From Zingiber officinale (Eukaryota > Streptophyta > Magnoliopsida > Zingiberales > Zingiberaceae): a DNA stretch of 64,000 nucleotides. Below, piece after piece: positions 10,045-23,989 of the stretch. The stretch spans positions 5,417,705 through 5,481,704 of the forward strand of contig NC_055987.1 in the NCBI RefSeq assembly GCF_018446385.1, in the 5' to 3' direction. The translations under genes and the position numbers were made by a program. The stretch's first letter is position 1. Each line of letters begins with the position of its first letter. The notes under the pieces were generated by a model. The model saw nothing but the letters and a program-made list of their open reading frames with translations. It had not been told where the DNA came from and did not search any database.

Positions 10045-13000
10045 ATGCGGAGTTCAATCGCCACCTACAGGGAGAGCCTCTCACGTCTGGCCAACGAGGT
10101 ATTGGATGCCGCCGATGATCTCGAGACCCCTCGTTCCCGGGGCGGGGAAGCCACGGATTATCCTTCCTCTGGACGTCGGTTTTCTCGGAGGTTGTCCGGG
10201 GTTTCTCCACCTGCCAGGTCTCCCGTCGCTAACGGTGTTGATTCCGGACACCACGATGAGGTATGCCTAAATTCTTGAAGCCACGTAATCTTGCTTCTTC
10301 AGTGAAAATTTGCTTGCACTTCATTCTTGGGAGGCTTGCGTCTTTGGGAATTGGGGGAATGAGTCAAACTCTAAACTTTTATGGACAATGATCCTGAGAA
10401 TTTGGGATGTTAACTGAAATTCAAGAACTTGGTGGATACTTCTGAATTATAGATCAATTGCTCTATGCGAGAAGTAAGTAATTGAAAGGATAATGCCAGT
10501 CTATATGGACCTACTCCGCGACCCTTGTCTCCTTACAACTTACGCCTAAAAAATTAGGAATTTCTTGTTGTTAGATTCTTCTAAAAGGAACCTTATTCGA
10601 ATTGTGGTTTGGTGGTATTCTTCAAGGCATAAATTATGTCAACGAAATTCAGTCCTAATACTAGACCAGAGTGAGCTGGGTATTTAAAGCAAAATCAAGA
10701 TGATGGCAGTGATCAACTTTTTGTGGTCACTTTGATGTTTTTGCTCATCTTTTGTTTTACATATTCTAAACTTTGCCCTTTTTAAGCATTTAGCCCAGTG
10801 AAACTTGAGAATTTTTAAGCACAGTATGTTCTCAGGAATTTGATAAATAACCAATGGATACTTGTACGACTAAGGGTCTGTTTGTTTCTCACAAAATATT
10901 GTTCAGGATTTTCCTTTTTGAGTTTTCCATATTTGGTATGAGGTAAAATCTTGGTCAACAAAAAATATGAGAGAAATATCACTTCCGACCGTAAAGCTAT
11001 TTTCCACCTACCTATCTGTGTATCCACCCTCAATAGTGAGTCTCCTCTCCCCCTTCCATTGTTTGCCCATTGTATGCAAGCCGTCTGCTCTCATCCACAA
11101 GCCTCCATAGTCATTCGTGAGTCCTCTGTCCTCCGCCCTCGTGACTTCATCTACATGCCTCTTTCAATCCCTTCGTCTTCATTGGCAAGCCCCCTTCTTC
11201 TTCTACCTTTGTCGCTAGTCCCTTAGCCTTGTGTCCTCATCGCCAAACTCTTCCTTGGTCCTCTGTTCTTGTTGGTGAGCCCAATTCACCCTCTTCAAAG
11301 GAGAGGGGAAATCTTTACTCCCTCTTTCACCAATGAGAAAAAGTACTCCTTTGTTAAAATTTGTATTAATAATATTCTCCGAAAAATATCTTACATGGAA
11401 CAAGCATTTTACATGGGAGAAGCAAGACAAGTTTGTCAGGATCACTATATGCTCTTTCCCTATATTAGACTTATAGGATATGTTGATGTTGAAAGTGCTT
11501 GGGTGCTTAGCTTTTTCATTGTTTGAGGCGAGGATTTAATTATCACCCAAAATTGGCTTTTTGAATCTTTTTGAACTTTGGTGCCAATTTCTACATCAGA
11601 ACAATGACACTTAGTATGCCATTTAGGAGTCATGTCTAGGAGTGATTAGTGAACAAGCATGACAAGTAGAAAGCAATAAGTAGGTCTAGCTGTGAGGATT
11701 GATGGGTGGGAAAATGAGCAATAAGTAGGGCTGATGAGCATCAAGGAAAGGTCTATTTGTAAGAAAGGGCATCAAGAAAGGTTGGGGAAAATATAGATGT
11801 TCTACTTCACCTTCCGTTTGGTTGATGGCAATTTACAACTCATTCAAACATGATTTGTTGACCGACAATGAGGCCCTATCATTCTGCTCAACCACCAAAA
11901 CTAGCACCGTAATCAGTATTTAAGCTTTGGCCTAAGGCCCAATTTACTTCTCTTAGCACTTTTCAAATTGAAGCAAGGAACTACATTCCATTATAAAATG
12001 CATTTAAGCTTTATTTCCTTCATGTAGGAATGTCTTACTGATAGATATCCTTGGAAAAGTGCAAATCAGTGATTTCCAAATAAATCATGAAAGAAAGTAT
12101 CTTTTGTAAACTATATGCATAATAAATGGGAAAATCCATAATAAATTCGTTTTGTTGATTTTAGAATTTCTTGTCTGGATTCTTTTATTTCAAGTAATTT
12201 ATTGGTTATCACACGTATGAGTTTGTGATGTTTATATTTTATGTCCTTATAGTACATACTTGAGGTGATTTTTTGTGAATGCTTTAAAAATTGTATTATA
12301 CATTGGGACATATTAAACTCATAAATCATTAATCTTTTAACAAGTTTGATACGAGCACTAAGTATAATGTTACACAAACTTTTTTTCTTTTTTTTTTTTG
12401 GTGTGAGTGGCTACTGACAATTTAGGCAAATTTGCACACACAACTTAGATTATTTCTTGTTCTCCATCTGTTCAAATTCAGATAGCCAAATACAAAGCTG
12501 ATATCCTGAAGCTGCAATCGTCTGAGGCTGAGATTAGAGCACTTTCAGTGAATTATGCAACTATGCTGAAGGAGAAAGAGGTAGTTTGATTCCAGATCTT
12601 TCTTCTCTCATGATTATGTTTGTATGTGCCGGTGCTTCATATGAAAGCATTCATTTGTGTATAGTTTTCTTTGGGATCTTTATACTATTATTTGTCATGC
12701 CTTATTTCGAGCGGTGACAGTTTTGTTTAGCAATTACTATCCAGTCTACTAACAAGATAGCATAAACAATATATTCAATTGTTTTTTCCTATATACTCAA
12801 GGAGTATTCCGAACAAATAGACAGAATGAGCTGTTATCTTCCTATGTCTTACTATTTGTTATCATTTCTGACAGGATCAACTTTCTAAACTTCGTGATGA
12901 AAATGGTTCTCTAAAGAAAAGCTTGGAAGCTTCCATAATACATCCTTCAAGTGATGAGAGCTATACAACATTATCAAATGCTTCTAATCTTCTCAAGGTA

Positions 13001-16000
13001 ACTTTTAGTAGCAATGTTTATGAGACATGGAGAGATTTGCCTCATGGTTTTTAGTAAGGGACACAATCAATTTTGACACAGTTTTGAGGTTTGGATTTGC
13101 TGCCACATCATCAAGTGTTCAATCTTTGGATATTATTGACAATTATTTGGTCAAATATTCATGCTTTGTTATGACTATGTTTTGCATGAGCATAAGACTC
13201 TCTGAATGAGTGGTCTACATATCATCAGTTATATTTGATATGCTGTAGAGTGACAAATAGCCATCTGAGACCTATATGAAATTAGCCGCATAGGATCATA
13301 GTATGAGTTTCAACTTGCTCATCTTGGGACGTAACATAACCAATGCATTTTAATCTCTGGTAATGAAAGATGTGACATTAGAATAACCAGCACTTCAAAC
13401 ATGCGAGCCACACTGCTGCCTACTTCACATCGTTGATTTTTTTTTTCTAACAGATATCTAGTATGTACAACCTTAGAGATGATTAGCAATCTCCTTTAAT
13501 ATTTTTTCTTGTTTAATGAAAGTGTGACACTGTCATGTGTTTGAAGCATATTGCACTTGATCTTGCCAAACCCACTTTAGTCCATTTATATATTGTGACA
13601 TGTTACCTGGGTCAATCCCTACCTAGATGAGGGTTTTAAACTGAATTTTGGATGCAAAAGAAGATATAATGCTATAGGTAAGCAGTAAGCTTGCTACTAA
13701 TGTCATTATGCACTGGGTTTGAGGTTAATCGGCCTTTTGGGGGAAAAAAAGATGGAATGGTTATTGGTCTCTTTGCCATCTATAGTTTCCTTAGTAGTAT
13801 GTTCCTCAGTTTTTCTTGGATCATCATGCTTCCAGTACCTCAAAGAAGAATAATGAAATACTGAAATTATACAGTTTGTTCTATGCTGCTATTTTTGTTA
13901 TATATCAACTTATGGTAATATTTAATAAGTTATCTTAAAAGATCATTCTTTCCCCTGTTTCCTGGATGAAACTTTAGCGGGCAATTGTTTTATTAGTTGT
14001 TCCAAGCATGGTAGGCTTGTTTTTTTCCCTCTGAATATTGTTCCTTGTAGCACTATGGCTCTGGTTCTCCTTCCACTTGTCTTGAAGTATGCTCACTATT
14101 TTTCTCACATCATTTAGCGAACATAACAATGTGCCCCTTAGTTTAAGAATTTTTATTCATACATCTTAAAATTTTCAGAGAAATACTGAACAATCAAGCG
14201 GCAGATTGCAAAAGTATCTTCCCCAAGAGAATTCACATTCTGTGGGGAATCATACACAAAAGCTTACTGTCACCAAGCAGGATGGATTCCGCAATGGAGA
14301 TATACAAACTTATGATCTTAATGTCCTACCACAAAATGTGGATCTAAGGCATGCAGATTCACATCGAAATGGAAAGGTAGTTGTAGCTGCTGCTATTTAT
14401 TTGTCATGGATAATGACAAAAAATGTCATTTTATTTACCGCTTTTAACAAATTGATTCCCACCTTTCGATTTAACAAATCTATCCTAACTTATTATCACT
14501 CCATCCAGTTTGTCATCCCGTTACGATTACATATTGGCATAGCTTCCAAGTATTCAAATACACTTAAGTTTAGTATAGTTTACCTTTTTTATTCGATTTA
14601 AATATTGTCTTCTATATTCCATGTCATAGTTAGTTATATATAATCAATATACTATTAAAATCAATTTTAAAAAAGGAAAAAAATATTAAATCTAAGTGCT
14701 ATTAAATTTCTGCTACTGTGATCAATAAAGTCATATTTTTGGATATTATGTCAATATTTAGTAGTAAATAAATGTTAGAGGTTTCGGGTTAGGATAGATT
14801 TGTTAAAGTTGGAAGATGGGAATAGATTTATTAAAAGAGGTAAAAGTAAAAATATTTTTGTAGTTAACCCTCCTTATTTATAGACATTATCAGGATATTT
14901 TTTTTACCAAAACATAATGTATATCATTCTCAAATAAGTCAGTTATCTTTACAATCCCATTTTTAATATTAATATTTAGGTTCTTATCATTCTTGTCATC
15001 ATACTACTAATCATGTGTGACTCTGGGATTGCTATGTAGGAATATCTAGATTTACTTCAAGAAAATGAATCTCTATCAGCATCAAAGTCCAGTCTTGAGT
15101 CTGATATTGAACAGCTTAGGACAAAACTCAAAAGTGAGCAAGAAAATCAAGCAATTTTAAGACACGAACTGCAAAGTATCGTCTTTTGTTTTCATTACTC
15201 TATTATATTAATTAGCTCGCTACATAGTTCTGATCTAATATTACGTTATATTTAACGCTATACAGAGGAATGTCAGCTGAAGCTGGATTATCTGAGAGAA
15301 CTCAATGATCATAAGAAGGATAAGGAGATGGTGAGTGTTTTTTGTAAGTTTGTTTGTGCTCTAGTCATATTCCCACATATATGCGAGACTTTTTTTTTTT
15401 AATGAATAGAGATGCATTATACTAGCATGCTTTCTGTTAAATAGTTAGCAAAGTATTTAGCATCTATTATTTAAGTAAAGTGTAAGAGCATCCACACCAG
15501 CTTCGTTATCCAAAATGCATAATTTAGGGTAAAAAAGTTACTTTATTAAATTTGGATATCCAACTTTCACTACATTATATATCAGTTTCCTTATTTCTCT
15601 TTCTCCTCTATACTGGTTAGGGAATGTAATCCATTTCCTAAATTTAGAGAAGTACTATTTATAAATGCAAAATTTAGGGAATGGATAAGATAGCTTATGC
15701 AAAATTTTTTAGCTACCCTATCCAAATTTTAGGATAAAATCTTTGGATAGGGTAACTGATGTGAATGCTCTAAGTAGAGGAGGAATATAATTCACCTAGT
15801 ACATATTTATTGGTTTAGTACCGTCCTTAGGCAGTCTACTTTTCTTCCTAGAACATATTTATTTTACATTATCTGTAACATGCTATCTTTTTAAGTGCAG
15901 AATTCTGTCGAGTTGAAGGAGTTGCGTATGAAGGTGGATGAAAAAATATCAGAATTAAGACAATTGGAGGATGCACTTAAAAAGCAAGACATGATTCAGG

Positions 16001-19000
16001 AATCTAATGCTTCTATTGAAAGTATGAAATATACAATTAACAAATTAGAGGAGGAGAATGCTAAACTCAAGGTTGGTGTCTGCATATATGTAAACCCAAC
16101 TATATAATTATACTCCTTCAGCATTGGACTTGTAACTGTGTTTGATTTTAGTAAGTTGCTCTGAGAGTTTTTTACAGTGGGAATTTCTAACTTAAGCTAT
16201 TTGTATAGATGGAGAAGGATGAACTTGAGAAGAATTTGAAACTTCATATGAAAGCTTCGAGTGAGAATATTGATTCTACAGAGGTATTGGTAGCTTTTAT
16301 GGTTTCATGAAAAATGCGAGGAACTAAACTAGTTTGCACTTATGTATTTTTGTTGAATCCTACTTTAATGGCATGGCCATGTCTATGTTCAAATCCCACT
16401 GTTCTCCTTCCATATTTGAAGAATAAGATCCTATTGCTGTTACTATGTTTGAACTTTAATATGCATTATCATAGTCTGCATAGTCTCACAGTGTAGTGAT
16501 CAGTCTTCCTCTGATTCCTGCTTAAATCCTTCAGTAAACATTTTCATCTGCTATTAGGACTTGCCTGAAAACTAGTCTAATTCCTGATCGCCATTAATTT
16601 AGTTCTTTGCTGCTCTGTATTTAGTTTAGTTGCTTAAAATTTTGCTTTCTCTTTTGACCTGTCTCCTGTTTTGGTTCTGTTATATTTTCCTTTGACTGAT
16701 TTTTGGTTCTGGATGGCCATGCTGCTGTGTAAGAGAATCTTCCATAATATGATATTCGATAATTTTGATATTTCCTCTCTTTTATGTATCGGAATTTCCA
16801 TAAGACTATTTTACAGTTAAAGTGTGCCTCTGTCTGCCACAGTGTGATATTCAACAATAAGAAGTTGTATCCTTGTACTTTTATGTCTTCAGCTCTCCTC
16901 TGAATCTCCTCATACCTATCTACATTGAGACACTAATTAACAAGTTGTTTCTTGTATCACATATGTTGGCTATACTGTACTCTACTAGTGCACACATTTC
17001 AAACATGCTTAAAGAATGAAATTATTTATTAGTGTTTTACTCATTACAAATTGAAGGATGTTGAGAAGATGAGTCTTTCATTAAGGAAGTTGGAGGAACA
17101 ACTCAAAGATGCCAACAAGGAACGAGACAAAGCATTACAGGAGTCAGCCCGACTAAAGCAACACTTGCTTGAGAAGGTAATTCTTTTCTACTTTGCTTTT
17201 CTTAAAGAGTCTTTCTATAATCAATTCACACTAATGAAAAGTTATCTACTTAATCTGTTTACTCTTAATATCATCAACTACATTTTTATCAATTATTTTT
17301 GACTTGCAAAGTCACCTCACCATGACTTGGAAAAGCAACTTTGCAAAAGTTTCACGTCTATATAATTTCAAGTTAAGCTAGATTTTCTGGTTGTAGACTT
17401 TCTAAGTCATAAGAATGTCAATGTACTGGACCAGTTCTTGAATTGTAGTGGTTCAATTTTGGAATTAGTTAGGGATGCATGTTCTTGAGCAGACCATTAT
17501 ATATGATAGTTAAGATTGTCATTCTTTGTTCCCACTTGGTTTTAATTAAGTATAATTTGGCATGCCTACTTAGCCTTGGCTTGATTTTATAAAAGAACAC
17601 CTACTCATAAGAGGGTTCTAACTTATGGAATTAATCCATCTTAAAGTTATCCAAATAAAAGTTCCCCATTGTTTTAATTAAGTTCATCAGTAACTTGAGT
17701 AGGTACTGTCTGGACACAAATAATAGGCAGAGAGGAGTCATATATGATCACCTAGAAAAGAAAAATGTTTTAAAACGTTGAAGCCAGTGTATGCTTAAAA
17801 TAAGGTATGAATTAAAAAGAACATTCATTTATTGTCAATATCGGAAGGGGAGCTTTGGCGCAACGGTATAGTTGTTGTCATGTGACCTGGAGGTCACGGA
17901 AACAACCTCTTAGAAAATGTAAGGTAAGACTACGAATAATGGATCCAATGTGGTCTGTCCCTTCTCCAGGACCTCACATTGGTGGCAATTTCGTGCAACG
18001 GGCATTTTTTTTAATCTATTGTCAATATCGGAGTGCTAATGCTATTTTATGTATTTGTTAGTGATTTTTTTTTTCAGTTTCTCATTTACCAGAAAAAAAG
18101 AAATTTCAATATTGAAAAAAATGGAAAAAATATTTACCATCAAAATTTTGATATCATTGTATAATATTAATTTTTGCATACAAGTAACAGGATGAATAAT
18201 TTTCTCCAAAATTAAGCGGAAAAATCATAAAAATTTAGGTAAACAAAAATCAGAAAAAGAAACAAAACAACAACCGTTTTACGACTATCTTGGGAAGATC
18301 TGGAGATAAATTTTTCCTTCAGATCTGGAGATAAATTTTTCCTTCACCTTACCTTTGCAAGCAAAATACAGTTGATGAAGTCTAGTGGTCTACTCTTCAA
18401 GTTCCTGATCTGAAAGGAAAAAAAATGCTGCATGAAGGCATTTTTCCTAAATTGATGTGACTGCCCCAGTAGGGCTTGTGCTGGATCAATTACCTATAAA
18501 ACCTAAAGGTTTTTTAAAAATATTCTATGTTATGGCATGATGAATCCCCCCACCATTTTAGTGTTTCATTCAATCTTAATATCCAGGGGATAGACTACTA
18601 GCTAAATAATGCAATATGGTGCTTCAGCCTTCATGAATGAAGGCATTTATAAATTGAGATATTTCAGTTGACATGTAAATATCTAGGAACTTGAAGATTC
18701 AGACAAGATGGATGAGGACAGTAAAATGATTGAAGACCTTCAAGCAAATTGTGAACAACTAAAAGCTCGTGTACTGCAATTGGAGAAGACTCTGAAGCAG
18801 GAAATAGCGAAGAAGGAAGAGTTCAGGAAACTGAAAAATGATGAACTTCATAAGTTAAATGAAGTAATTGATGACCTAAAGCAAAAACTTGCAAACTGTT
18901 TGAGCATAATCGACTCTAAAAATGTTGAGTTGCTAAATCTTCAGACTGCCCTTGGTCAGTACTATGCCGAAAGTGAAGCAAAGGTGAGTTCTTTTTGTCT

Positions 19001-22000
19001 TTGTTCATGCTTTGAGAACTTAGTATATAATATAACATCATTTTGTAGTTTACGTTGTTTTGGCAAAATTGATTGTCCACTGAATAATATATTTTTGGCA
19101 TTTATCCACAATAGGAACGTTTAGGAAGAGATCTGTTCATTGCTAGAGAAGAAGCTGCTAAGCTTTCTGAATTGTTGAAGGTATTCTTGAAAATTTAAAT
19201 ATGTATATATTTCGGATTCCTACACAACCAGTTCCATTATACTACCTTTATCATTTTTGTTGTCGCACAATTGTCTATTTCTCTACTGCTTATGCAGCTA
19301 TGTACTCAAAACTTGTGCTTAGAATATGGCTTTCTGGGTTTCGTGCTACTGGTGGTGAGTTGTTTGTTAACCTAGTAGTAGTCATGGATGGCCACAGAGT
19401 ATTGGGTGTCTGAAGTTAGATTTAGAATCTGATACTTTTGTGTTGTTTTTTATATGGCAGATCAACAGATTTAACTGATGTAATAAATATATCATTTAGA
19501 AAACATGAAAATGCACTAGTCTCATTTATTAGCTACTTAATTGATGAACTGTGCCAAATTTTTAGACTCCAGTGAACTAAATGATTTACATTAATTTGGA
19601 TATTGTTGGTAATTATGTAGTCCTGGCAACTTGTTTTAATTGGTTATACATATTCCTAGTAACACATGAAGGTCCCATAGCATGAGAAATACATGTTTGT
19701 ATTTATTGCTTGGTCTGACCACCATATTCCGTGAAAATTCTTGCATTCTGTTAAAAAGCTATTTGATGAATGATAAGACTGGATATGTGACCATTTTCGC
19801 ATGCATGTTGCTTCACTGCATCATATATGTCGGCAGATGCCTATGTAGCCATTTGCTCCAAAGCCATGATTTCCTATTTTTTTTCATCTTTATAATTGAT
19901 GTATACTTCACCCTATTACTAGAATAAAATTCTTTGATAGTCTACTCTAATGGGTGCATAAATTGACCAAACCAAGCATTACCCAATATTTTCTAATTGC
20001 GGATGACATATTTTATGCTATTATAATTTATAAACTTCCAGTTGGATGCCATGTGGATGAGTATAATATGTCTTCCTTTTTACTTGAGGAAAATGGCTTG
20101 TCCCAACTAAGACAAATCATGTGTTGCTTTGCCATTTTTTTCTTCACCAAATTTTTGGGGCAATTTTCTGGTCTTGTAGGTTGCAAATCAGGAGCTACTG
20201 ATATCGAAAAGAGAAAAAGAAGAGATAGGCACTAAACTCACACAAACAGAGACAATGTTATTAGAAGGAAAACGTTTCATACAGAAACTTGAGGAGGACA
20301 ATGTAAAGTTACGGCATGCTCTTGAGAAAAGCATGATGACACTAAACAGGATGTCGTTGGATTCAGATAACTATGTTGACAGGTTACTTTATGTTCTTTT
20401 TTTTTCCTCGCCTTTTTAAAATTTGTTTGTTGATTCTGTGTTTGGATGCTAGGCATGTGGCCAAGTGCTCAAGTAGATATTTACAATGAGCTTAGACTAG
20501 TTTAAAAAATAAGAATGTTAAGAGTTGAGTTCTTTTTACTTCTTTGTTGATGACTACCACATAAGCAACCCTTCGGCCATTTTATTTTGAGATTCAATAT
20601 AATTAAGAATGGGAAGTTATTGGCATTTGCTTATGCAATATTTGAATTCTCTCATGTTCCCACATTTTCATAGGAAATCTCTCACCTATCAGGCTAAGAA
20701 TTATTTAATTTGTAGAATTTATGAACAATAATTGGTAATATTTAAATTACAGAACATTTTTTTTATTATTTGAGTTCATATCATCGCTTTGGTAATACAT
20801 GGCTAACTATGTTTTTCACTTGCATACTTAAGTAGATGATCACATAGTTTACTAATAAATACAATGAGCTGTATGTAGTTCTTGGAGCTGGAAAGGGTAA
20901 AATCCATCAACAGAGTCTCTAACCTGCATATGCATATGCTTTTGTGTATAGCCTTGGAACTCTGAATTTGCTAAAATTTGTTGAATAAAATTATGGGTCT
21001 TAAGGGATGTTTTGACACTTTTGAATTTATCATAATTCCCTAGGACACCATGGTAACAATAGGATTCTTTCTTAGTTACTCATCATATGCTATGCATGAC
21101 CTTGTTATGTGGACATCATGAAATTTCTGTAAGCCTCATAATTGTTGGTGAAAAAAATCCTAGGTCTAAAGGGAAATTTTGATACTTGTGAATTTTTTCT
21201 TAATTCCATAGAATACCATGGTAACATGCGATTCATGCAAATTAATCTTTTTTTTTTTTCTTGCTCACAATCTTTTTGAGCATTTTCAAAACAAAGCAAC
21301 TTCAAACCTAATTTTTATCTGCATCAATTAATAAGTTCTATTTGGAAACAGGATTGGCATATGTATCAACAGCTAAACTATGTATCATTTGCCTGTGACT
21401 TTACTTACCAGTGACCATTTTATCAGCAAGTATATGAGCGTGGTAACCCTTGCAAATGAATTTTACCTTCCCAGGATGCTAAGGACAGTATTGAGGCGCT
21501 ATATGCAATTTCTTTCCCAGAAAATACTGAAAACAATTCTGTCTGAGGCAATAAGACAGACAATAATGTCATGCACGTTTTCATGTAGATTCAGCGGATC
21601 AGATTCCATGATTATGCATCTGCAATGAAATTATACACTCGAGTGTTAAGTCTTCACAATCCAAATAGTCAAATTTCCTAACTATTTTGTTCTTAGATGT
21701 GACCTTTTCAATTGAATGCCCTCAAATTTGTCGAAACAACAATTTTCTTTGGCCTTTCTATTTCATCTTCGACTATATGCAACTTGTTTAATGTTGCTTT
21801 TGATGGCAGGCGAATAGTTATCAAATTACTAGTGACATACTTCCAGAGGAATCACAGCAAAGAGGTAAATTCACTTGTCACAGGAAACACTTATGGAGCA
21901 CAATTTAGTAGACTAAATTATCAGGAAACCTGTCAATTCTAGGTTCTTGACCTTATGGCACGTATGTTGGGTTTCTCTGACGAAGATAAACAGAGGATAG

Positions 22001-22757
22001 GCATAGCTCAACATGCTGCTGGAAAAGGTGTGGTCAGGGGTGTATTAGGTCTACCTGGTCGACTAGTTGGAGGCATTATGAGAGGAAGCTCACCTGAAAC
22101 CTCATCACAGGTTGCTTCAGATAATCAGGTTCAACTGTCTTTTTTACCTTATTTTTCTATCCTTTCCCTATTCTTGAACCTTCACAAAGCCAGTCACGTT
22201 TTAATCTAGTCCACAATGAATTATCTTGACCTGTTTTAAATTGTATCGATAATACAATGTGAAATTGTCAACCTCATAAACTGAACTGATACATCTCTAT
22301 CTCGAGGGAGTTGCTTGCCATGTGTGGCTTAGTTAATCAATCCTTTTAACACACTTCATTTTATGTTTTTGTTATGGATGTTCGTAACATTCTTTGTTAT
22401 GTTCCGCAGTCGTTCACTGATTTATGGGTCGATTTTCTTCTCAAAGAAACTGAAGAAAGAGAGAAAAGGGAATCGTCTGATCTGTCCAGATTGTCAAATC
22501 CTCAAGACATGAGCACATCAAGCTCAGGAATACTATCATCTGTTCCAGAATATGCAACAAAATTCCAGAGTGCGACTAGTGTTTCTGGTTCGCCCAGTGG
22601 ACAATTCCTAGCGAGCCGGACCTCTTCTACGCGTCCTACTGAAATAACCCAGAAAATTAACCATTTGGATGCTGAATTCGCTACAGTTCCTCTTACATCC
22701 TCGGTGCATCCTTCCCAAAGTAGTGTTAGTCACTCAAGACTGCTGCCAAGATATTGA
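10045..22757 (+). CDS. GC3: golgin candidate GC3/GC4-type protein with GRAB domain, 15 exons, 785 aa
   Basis: This is a coiled-coil tether of the Golgi apparatus. Exons: 10045-10260, 12482-12580, 12875-12997, 14179-14376, 15040-15175, 15266-15330, 15901-16071, 16209-16283, 17057-17176, 18687-18983, 19115-19180, 20180-20382, 21810-21864, 21943-22128, 22410-22757. They sum to 2,358 nt with every junction in frame; 12 of 14 introns are phase 0. The N-terminus MRSSIATYRESLSRLANEVL starts a low-complexity region. Exons 2-12 are almost all heptad-rich coiled coil. The GRIP-related ARF-binding (GRAB) region spans exons 10-14, with LQTALGQYYAESEAK, then RRIVIKLLVTYFQRNHSKE and VLDLMARMLGFSDEDKQRIG. 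The Ser/Thr-rich C-terminus includes FTDLWVDFLLKETEEREKRE. By family knowledge the GRAB domain binds ARF1-GTP at the cis-Golgi. No stop or frameshift was found; the gene looks functional. GC3 versus GC4 cannot be settled by eye. Confidence 0.93.
10261..12481. other. golgin intron 1 (2.2 kb) with probable insertion
   Basis: The middle (about 10,870-11,500) begins with GGGTCTGTTTGTTTCTC, a MITE-like end, and includes an unusual C/T-rich block (11,040-11,300) with repeated CCTC phrases. Matching ends were not found. Frames here are not coding. Confidence 0.4.
14414..14864. mobile_element. foldback/MITE-like element in golgin intron 4
   Basis: The left arm contains TTTAACAAATCTATCCTAAC and the right arm its exact reverse complement GTTAGGATAGATTTGTTAAA. 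With mismatches the arms extend outward over about 60-80 bases (left: ATTGATTCCCACC; right: GGGAATAGATTTATT). The AT-rich centre has no ORF. The outer ends are approximate and no target duplication was fixed. Confidence 0.55.
15486..15770. mobile_element. 285-bp MITE in golgin intron 6
   Basis: The left end GAGCATCCACACCAGC and the right end (read on the minus strand) GAGCATTCACATCAGT form inverted repeats of about 26 bp with six mismatches. Both sides are flanked by TAA (15,483-15,485 and 15,771-15,773). A 3-bp TAA duplication fits the PIF/Harbinger type. It has no coding capacity. Confidence 0.7.
17846..18016 (+). mobile_element. Au-type SINE with damaged B box in golgin intron 9
   Basis: The head AGGGGAGCTTTGGCGCAACG and the later GTGACCTGGAGGTCACGG are typical of plant Au SINEs. 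A perfect 16-bp duplication, TATTGTCAATATCGGA, flanks it (17,830-17,845 and 18,017-18,032). Compared with the family from memory, the GTTCGAGTC part of the B box is absent: GGTCACGG runs straight into AAACAACC. The 3' end is T-rich, as expected for Au. Confidence 0.85.
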
Positions 22758-23699
22758 CGTTAATGCTTGCTTAGAGGAGGTATGAGAATCCATGTGAATG
22801 CAATTATTCGTAGTTTGTTCATTAAGTTATTGTTTCGTTGATGCAAGGAAAATATTCTTTTAGTCGCGTTGTCAAATATCCAAGTGAGGGAAAACGAGAG
22901 GGAAAAAAAAAACAGAATCCAAGACTGCTACCTATTTGTACAAACATTTCAGAATTAAAGAGAAAATCTGTCTATATTGTTTGTCTTCCTGTAAAACATG
23001 TTGCTTTGTGCAACGAACCAATCTGAGGGAGAAACATTATTGCACAAACCTTCCTCCATTTTGAGATTCTTGTTTGTGGGTCAAGAGCTACCTTCTTGTT
23101 ACTTTGAGTTCTAGGGCCTGTTTACTTGCGATGAAGAGAATTATGTTAGAGGGAAGGCAGGAATATAATTGAAGGTAGCCGCCGCATTGGGCTGTTGGTG
23201 TAAATTGGCCGGAAAACCAGTCCAGTTATGTTGCTCGTCAACCCAATTAAACTTGTTAATCCAGTTGCGCAACTCAAAATTTCCTCCTATGCAAAATAAC
23301 ATTTACTCTGAGCTTTGTGCATACATCTAATCGTAAAATGACTATGCAAACGATGCTCGCATCGTAGCTTTGTGCATATGTCAAATCGTAAAATGATAAA
23401 CATCAAATTGAAATTAAGAATAGTTTTCTTCATCACTTGGGTAACTCATAATAGAATTATATGCATGTCTATTTATGCCTTAAAATTAATATTTCTTGAA
23501 TTGTAGATCCATGAGATAGTTAAAATAATAGAGAAAAAAGGATGACTACAATTTTAAAAAATATATATCTTACTATTATTTTATTAAGAATATATCCCAT
23601 TTATTAATTAATTTTAATAAAATCTAAAATAAAATTATGTTAATATTTTTTTTTCACATTGAAAATAATTTCAAATTTTATTAGTAATTTTTACAAATA
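22758..23699. other. 3' flank of the golgin gene
   Basis: It includes the likely 3' UTR (to about 23,100). At 23,112 GGGCCTGTTTACTTG resembles a MITE end. The rest is AT-rich with no gene. Confidence 0.45.
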
Positions 23700-23905
23700 T
23701 TAGGAATCTAGAGTTCAAGACTCGCTACGGTGTATTATTAAGAATTTTTTTTATTAATTAATTAGTGATCTAGAGTTCGATATTCAGTTGCGGCGTATTA
23801 TTGAAAATTTCTCATTAATCAATCAGGGATCTAGAGTTCGAGACTCAGCTGCAACTTATTATTGAGATTTTTTCTCATTAATCAATTAGGAATCCAGCTA
23901 GAGTT
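23700..23905. repeat. tandem repeat, about 3 units of 60-65 bp
   Basis: Each unit carries GATCTAGAGTTCGA followed by CAGCTGCGGCGTATTATT-like sequence and ATTAATTAATCA-like spacers. Part of the same unit appears inverted at about 27,659-27,700 (AATAATACGCCGTAACTGAG). Confidence 0.65.
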
Positions 23906-23989
23906 CTCTTTAGTTTCACATTTTAGAATTTACAACATTACGAGCAAAGAAGTTTTTATAAATACCTCGGGCTGACGATGTTAGAAAGC

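Noticed and set aside
9899..10278. Frames overlapping the golgin first exon in other registers
   Set aside because: Only the 10,045 frame continues into later exons.
17846..18016. Functional tRNA gene
   Set aside because: The tRNA-like head belongs to an Au SINE with flanking duplications and a missing B box.
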